A stretch of DNA of 8,742 nt from Kiritimatiellota bacterium. GTDB taxonomy: Bacteria; Verrucomicrobiota; Kiritimatiellia; RFP12; UBA1067. The stretch's first letter is position 1, and the number at the start of each line of letters is the position of its first letter. A program made the position numbers and the translations under genes. The DNA is taken from the NCBI GenBank assembly GCA_009777165.1, contig WRML01000067.1, positions 1 through 8,742 on the forward strand, read 5' to 3'. Positions 6,143 through 8,742 of the stretch are shown in pieces. Under the pieces are notes generated by a model, which made no database searches, had not been told where the DNA came from, and saw only the letters and a program-made list of their open reading frames with translations.

Positions 6143-6293
6143 GTCCCGCAGGGACAACACTTTATTAACCGTAGGTTTTAACCTACGGAAGAGACCCAGC
6201 CCAACATCCCAGTCCCGCAGGGACAACACTTTATTAACCGTAGGTTTTAACCTACGGAAACGACCCAGCCCAACATCCCAGTCCCGCAGGGAC
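6143..6293 (-). repeat. REP-like palindrome array, middle group (copies D-F), 69-bp tandem units
   Basis: P1 occurs at 6143-6155, 6212-6224 and 6281-6293, exactly 69 bp apart, and P2 (CCGTAGGTTTTAACCTACGG) at 6169-6188 and 6238-6257. The two complete 69-bp units differ at only two positions (in the AAGAGACCC / AAACGACCC segment). P1 and P2 are joined by a constant AACACTTTATTAA linker. The group points opposite to copies A-C and G-H. Confidence 0.9.
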
Positions 6294-6789
6294 GGCACTT
6301 TCTTATCTGCCCCAATCGCGATCATCAAACACCAATCCCATCTCTTTGATAAATGACAGATACTCTTCCCTAAACGTTGTCACCTTGTGATGCTCCTGTT
6401 GATTTATGATGTAGGTGACGATTTTATCCTTATCCTTCAGACTGTACGACAGGGCGGCATATCCCTCGCCCCATGCCTCAAACGCCTCAAACCCCTCCGC
6501 CGACTTGATGATCTTACTGGACGACGCTTTGATTGCCTTCATCACCTCCGACAGTGCGAGAGTCGGGGGTAACGTAAAAAGGATATGCACATGGTCGCTC
6601 ATCGAATTGATACGGTACAGATAGCCGCCCTTGTTTTTGATGATCCCCCATATCTCACGGTAAAGGAATTTGACGCGCTCGTCCGTAGGCAGTGTTGGCT
6701 CGCTTTTGTACGTGCGGACAACGGCATGGATAAGGAGTTGGACATAGCTCATGGTATGCTCTCAATAAAGTGTCGTCCCTGCGGGACTG
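6279..6789 (-). mobile_element. IS200-like / REP-associated transposase element
   Basis: The transposase gene sits between P1 copy F (6281-6293) and P1 copy G (6775-6787), which face each other. Read inwards from each side, the 26 bases starting CAGTCCCGCAGGGACG match at 24 positions, so the element has palindrome-bearing inverted ends. The stop codon of the gene (6303-6305) lies in the linker of copy F, and copy G begins 12 bases upstream of the start. Only the transposase fits between the ends. This is the arrangement expected for a REP-associated tyrosine transposase (RAYT) or an IS200 relative; the exact boundaries are inferred. Confidence 0.75.
6303..6752 (-). CDS. tnpA: IS200/RAYT-type Y1 (HUH) transposase
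   Basis: A complete 149-residue single-domain protein, the normal size for the Y1 transposase family. The HUH metal-binding pair is H54 and H56 in SMSDHVHILF, and the expected catalytic tyrosine is Y114 in YIINQQEHHK, with Q118 nearby. FREEYLSFI at 127-135 is typical of the family C-terminus. These enzymes cut and rejoin single-stranded DNA at subterminal hairpins through a 5'-phosphotyrosine; RAYT members are thought to spread REP palindromes. All catalytic residues are intact, so it could be active. The ATG at 6752 has only a weak Shine-Dalgarno (GAGAG about seven bases upstream), and its leader is repeat sequence. It lies in the same direction as batC and batD, so readthrough could express it. 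Confidence 0.93.
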   Translation of the reverse strand: MSYVQLLIHAVVRTYKSEPTLPTDERVKFLYREIWGIIKNKGGYLYRINSMSDHVHILFTLPPTLALSEVMKAIKASSSKIIKSAEGFEAFEAWGEGYAALSYSLKDKDKIVTYIINQQEHHKVTTFREEYLSFIKEMGLVFDDRDWGR

Positions 6790-6854
6790 AATTTGAGGGA
6801 GTCCGTGTCCGTAGGTTGAAACCTACGGTTAATAAAGTGTTGTCCCTGCGGGAC
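6765..6854 (+). repeat. REP-like palindrome array, right group (copies G-H)
   Basis: P1 (GTCCCTGCGGGAC) occurs at 6775-6787 and 6842-6854, with P2 (CCGTAGGTTGAAACCTACGG) between them at 6809-6828. Each P1 is preceded by AATAAAGTGT, the complement of the linker seen in copies D and E. Orientation matches the A-C group and opposes D-F. Confidence 0.88.
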
Positions 6855-6955
6855 TGAATGCGCATACCATACGTAAGGTAGTCAACCCTCACGGCTCGCG
6901 GGGACGCTCGCCCTCCAATGGCTCGGCGAGGGCATCGTTGTCCTCCTGGCAATGT

Positions 6956-6982
6956 AATCCTGCAAATCCTGTTCATCCTGTC
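6956..6982 (-). repeat. Three tandem 9-mers (AATCCTGNN)
   Basis: AATCCTGCA, AATCCTGTT and CATCCTGTC follow directly at 6956-6982. On the minus strand this reads as GACAGGATG, AACAGGATT, TGCAGGATT. I recall a very similar CAGGATT-type word series as a common dispersed repeat in several environmental phyla; that recollection is not checked here. Confidence 0.7.
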
Positions 6983-7022
6983 AAAAAACAAAACGGCTCG
7001 GCGGAAACGGCTTCGCTCCGCC
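6983..7022 (-). terminator. Possible terminator after batC
   Basis: On the minus strand GGCGGA pairs with TCCGCC (7017-7022 with 7000-7005) around an 11-base loop, followed six bases later by TTTTGTTTTTT (complement of 6983-6993). The loop is long and the T tract is not adjacent to the stem, so the call is tentative. If real, it would uncouple batC from tnpA and batD. Confidence 0.4.
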
Positions 7023-7073
7023 AATTCTCGAACTTTAGAACTCTCTAACATTAGCACTTCCATTCCCATTCCG

Positions 7074-8742
7074 TCACCAATCTTTTCCGAGCGACATCGG
7101 CATCTGCTGCATACGCTTTTTCTGCTCGTCCTCGTGTTCCTTCTCACGCTCCAACGCACGGCGCAGCAGCTCCTGGACATCGCGCGGGGTCTCTTCCTGC
7201 TTCTCTTCCTGCTGTTGCTCTTCTTGCTTCTGCTCCTCTTCCTGTTGCTCTTCTTTCTGTTGGTCGTCTGGGTTCTCCTGCTGGTCGTCCTTATTCTCTT
7301 GCTGGTCTTGCTCTTGCTGTTGGTCTTGTTGGTTCTGTTGCTGGTCTTGTTGCTGCTGCTGGTTTTGATTCTGCTGTTTCGGCAGCAGCTCGCGGATTTC
7401 GTACAGGTCCGCCAGCACCTGCGACTTCAGTGCCGGACGGTCTTGCTCGGAGGTCTTCGCATCCAGAATCTCCTGCAGGAGTTTCTCGGCGTGTTCGGCA
7501 AGCTCCTCGATTTTCTTGAAGTCAGAAGTTAGACGTATGATGTCAGAAGTGTCTTCCTCTTCTTCTTCCTCTTGACTTTTGACTTCTGACTTCTGACTTT
7601 TGACTTCTGACAGATATTGCTGTGCCCATTCGGGGAAACGCTCGCGGAACATCTGCGTGAGCTGCAGCGCCTCGGGCTGGGTGTCGCGGTTCATGAGGTA
7701 ACGCGCCTCCAGTTTCTGGATGGCGTTGCTCTGGCAGATGATGGCTTCGTCAACCAGCGCGGGGGGGGGGGCGACGGCTTTCCAGAAGTTGTACACCAGC
7801 GCCTCGGGCTGGGCGACCTCGCTGACCGACGCGGGCAGGATGTCGCGCAACGCCTCCGCCGCGCCTTTCATGCTGTCACGCGCCAGCTCGACCTGCTGCG
7901 CGAACTGCGCCTGCTGCTGCTGGTTGGTCACCGCCTGCATGATGTGCTGCTTCAGCGGGATCCACAGGTCCGCCTGTTTGTCCTGACGTTTCGCAAGCGC
8001 CTCCGCCGTGCGGATGAGCGCGGGCGCGTCGTTGGTGAACATGACGTATGCGCCGTCAATCAACGCGCGTTGCTCCGCCAGCATCGTCCCCATCAGTTGG
8101 TCGGGGGGGGTCTGTCCGTGCTCCTTCATCACGGACTCGATGTGCGCCGCCTCCCTCGCCTCCGGCAACTGCCACACCCCCCTCGTGAAATTGCGGTTGC
8201 GCCGCTCGTCGCCTGGGTCGTCACGCAACGCGCGCTGGAAGGCTGTAGCCGCCTCTTCGAGGGCGGCAAGTCGAGAAGTTGAGGAATCGAGAAGTTGAGA
8301 AGTTGAGGACAGATCACTTCTCGATTTTTCAACTTCTCCACTTTTTGACTTCTCCACTTCTCCATTTCTCAACTTCTCAACTTCTCCACTTCTCAACTTC
8401 TCCAACGCCATCTTCCCGATCAGCTCCCCAGCCCTCGCGCCGTTCCGCTTCGACATCAGCAACGGGCGCAGCGTCTGGATCGCCTTGTCGGTGTCCCCCC
8501 CCCTGTAGTAGGCGTAGCCAGCGTTGTAGCGGTACGTCTCCGCCTCATCGGGGTCTGCGCCCCGTGCCGCCGAGAGGAAGCCCTCCGCCGCCTCCTGGTA
8601 CCTCCCCCCCCTCAGCCAGTCCTGCGCCTGACGCGCCCCCCCCCTGCCGGGTGCGACCTCGATGGGGGGGGGGGGCCCCCCTCGCGGGGGGGGGGGGGGC
8701 GCGCGCGCGGCGGTCGGGGGGGGGGCGCGGGGGGGGCCGCGC
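7074..8742 (-). CDS. batC: BatC-like TPR protein with Gln/Glu-rich tail, 5' end outside window
   Basis: The frame is open from the stop at 7074 to the right edge. A TPR region is clear in the upstream part: DWLRGGRYQEAAEGFLSAA, then ETYRYNAGYAYYRGG and DTDKAIQTLRPLLMSKR (encoded at about 8460-8620), then AALEEAATAFQRALRDDPGD (about 8208-8266). A long helical region follows (8200-7620). The C-terminus is a Gln/Glu/Asp-rich tail (7150-7380) ending MPMSLGKDW; such a tail after TPRs is characteristic of BatC. About 530 residues are reliably visible, long for BatC, partly because two short-repeat blocks are translated in frame (8273-8403 and 7519-7608). A TTG/ATG pair near 8462 is internal to the TPR region and is not the start. 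The role is inferred: envelope scaffold in the Bat complex, with batA/batB expected beyond the right edge. The last 80 bases are doubtful sequence. Confidence 0.82.
   Translation of the reverse strand, partial: RGPPRAPPPTAARAPPPPPRGGPPPPIEVAPGRGGARQAQDWLRGGRYQEAAEGFLSAARGADPDEAETYRYNAGYAYYRGGDTDKAIQTLRPLLMSKRNGARAGELIGKMALEKLRSGEVEKLRNGEVEKSKSGEVEKSRSDLSSTSQLLDSSTSRLAALEEAATAFQRALRDDPGDERRNRNFTRGVWQLPEAREAAHIESVMKEHGQTPPDQLMGTMLAEQRALIDGAYVMFTNDAPALIRTAEALAKRQDKQADLWIPLKQHIMQAVTNQQQQAQFAQQVELARDSMKGAAEALRDILPASVSEVAQPEALVYNFWKAVAPPPALVDEAIICQSNAIQKLEARYLMNRDTQPEALQLTQMFRERFPEWAQQYLSEVKSQKSEVKSQEEEEEEDTSDIIRLTSDFKKIEELAEHAEKLLQEILDAKTSEQDRPALKSQVLADLYEIRELLPKQQNQNQQQQQDQQQNQQDQQQEQDQQENKDDQQENPDDQQKEEQQEEEQKQEEQQQEEKQEETPRDVQELLRRALEREKEHEDEQKKRMQQMPMSLGKDW
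7519..7608. repeat. Mirrored heptamer arrays inside batC
   Basis: Five heptamers GACTTYT run without gaps at 7574-7608. Five more degenerate heptamers in the reverse orientation (AAGTCAG, AAGTTAG, ACGTATG, ATGTCAG, AAGTGTC) run at 7519-7553. The 20 bases between encode a run of glutamates. In the batC frame the right arm becomes a seven-residue period, SEVKSQK then SEVKSQE, as expected for a 7-nt unit read through three frames. Confidence 0.85.
8273..8403. repeat. Mirrored octamer arrays inside batC
   Basis: Eleven octamers close to ACTTCTC(C/A) run without a gap from 8316 to 8403. Five octamers in the opposite orientation (GAGAAGTT three times, GAGGAATC, GAGGACAG) run from 8273 to 8312. In the batC frame they encode an eight-residue period (LRSGEVEK, LRNGEVEK, SKSGEVEK) followed by a Ser/Leu-rich stretch. 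The block falls inside what would otherwise be continuous TPR helices (GKMALEK on one side, AALEEAATAFQRAL on the other). Confidence 0.88.
8665..8742. other. G/C homopolymer terminus of doubtful quality
   Basis: The last 78 bases consist almost only of G and C runs (12 G, then 6 C, then 14 G and more), unlike anything upstream. It contains no stop codon in the batC frame, but the encoded peptide would be meaningless. This is more likely a contig-end sequencing or assembly artefact than biology. Confidence 0.6.

Larger units (their letters stand above)
6855..7073. other. Spacer between the transposase island and batC: repeat mosaic
   Basis: No gene is seen. From left to right it holds a 6-bp GCCCTC/GAGGGC stem (6909-6914 and 6928-6933), three 9-mers of AATCCTGNN type (6956-6982), a hairpin with a T tract on the minus strand (6983-7022), and a short run of TCTCGAACT-like words (7025-7055). 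These look like pieces of several dispersed repeat families placed end to end. Confidence 0.55.

Noticed and set aside
6143..6300. CRISPR array from the 69-bp regular repeats
   Set aside because: Only two full units and a partial one are present. The supposed spacers are identical between units, and each unit holds two different palindromes; there are no cas genes.
5996..6328. N-terminal extension of BatD up to 6328
   Set aside because: The extra residues are translated P1/P2 repeats (LKPTVNKVLSLRD twice) and overlap the transposase gene end. A signal peptide starts naturally after ATG 5995.
6918..7532. Leucine-rich membrane-like protein on the plus strand
   Set aside because: It is the complement of the Gln/Glu-rich batC tail; CTG/CTT runs are the antisense of CAG/GAA codons. 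It has no ribosome-binding site.
8665..8742. Natural G-quadruplex or GC-rich regulatory region
   Set aside because: Near-pure homopolymers at the very edge of the sequence are more simply explained as a contig-end artefact.
1..8742. tRNA or rRNA genes
   Set aside because: No cloverleaf with a GTTCRA T-arm or conserved rRNA segment was seen on reading either strand, though a covariance search was not possible.

Overview
The window looks like chromosomal DNA of a GC-rich, Gram-negative-type bacterium. My best guess is the PVC superphylum (a Kiritimatiellota, Lentisphaerota or Verrucomicrobiota relative). This rests on a Bat (Bacteroides aerotolerance) gene set, a protein tail resembling the variable half of PVC pseudopilin-like proteins, and a very high load of short dispersed palindromic repeats. 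It is a guess from protein style, not from a marker gene.

Layout, left to right. (1) Positions 1-1243, minus strand: a sulfur-assimilation pair, cysK (cysteine synthase) followed by the first 78 codons of a MetY-type O-acetylhomoserine sulfhydrylase that runs off the left edge. They are driven by a strong sigma70-like promoter at 1288-1316. (2) 1317-1668: no gene; three hairpins, one of them a good minus-strand terminator. (3) 1735-3024, plus strand: a predicted lipoprotein with ankyrin repeats and a C-terminal half that resembles pseudopilin-type proteins. (4) 3025-3398: a 335-bp repeat island between convergent genes, bounded by 20-bp inverted repeats and containing two mirrored arrays of 8-nt units. 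(5) 3399-8742, minus strand: a bat cluster read right to left as batC (5' end outside the window), batD and batE. batD and batE overlap by ATGA. batC and batD are separated by a REP-like palindrome array carrying an IS200-like Y1 (HUH) transposase.

Functionally, BatC, BatD and BatE are envelope proteins expected to work with BatA/BatB (VWA-domain proteins), MoxR and DUF58 genes, which would lie beyond the right edge. The cysK/metY pair is independent of them.

The most unusual content is the repeat biology. Eight copies of a GTCCC-hairpin and four of a CCGTAGG-hairpin surround the transposase in inverted orientation. One copy supplies part of the BatD signal peptide, and its neighbour supplies the likely ribosome-binding site. 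Independently, arrays of 7-, 8- or 10-nt units, with opposed arms at most sites, occur inside batC twice, at the start of batE, and in the intergenic island. The last ~80 bases of the window are almost pure G/C homopolymer and are probably unreliable.
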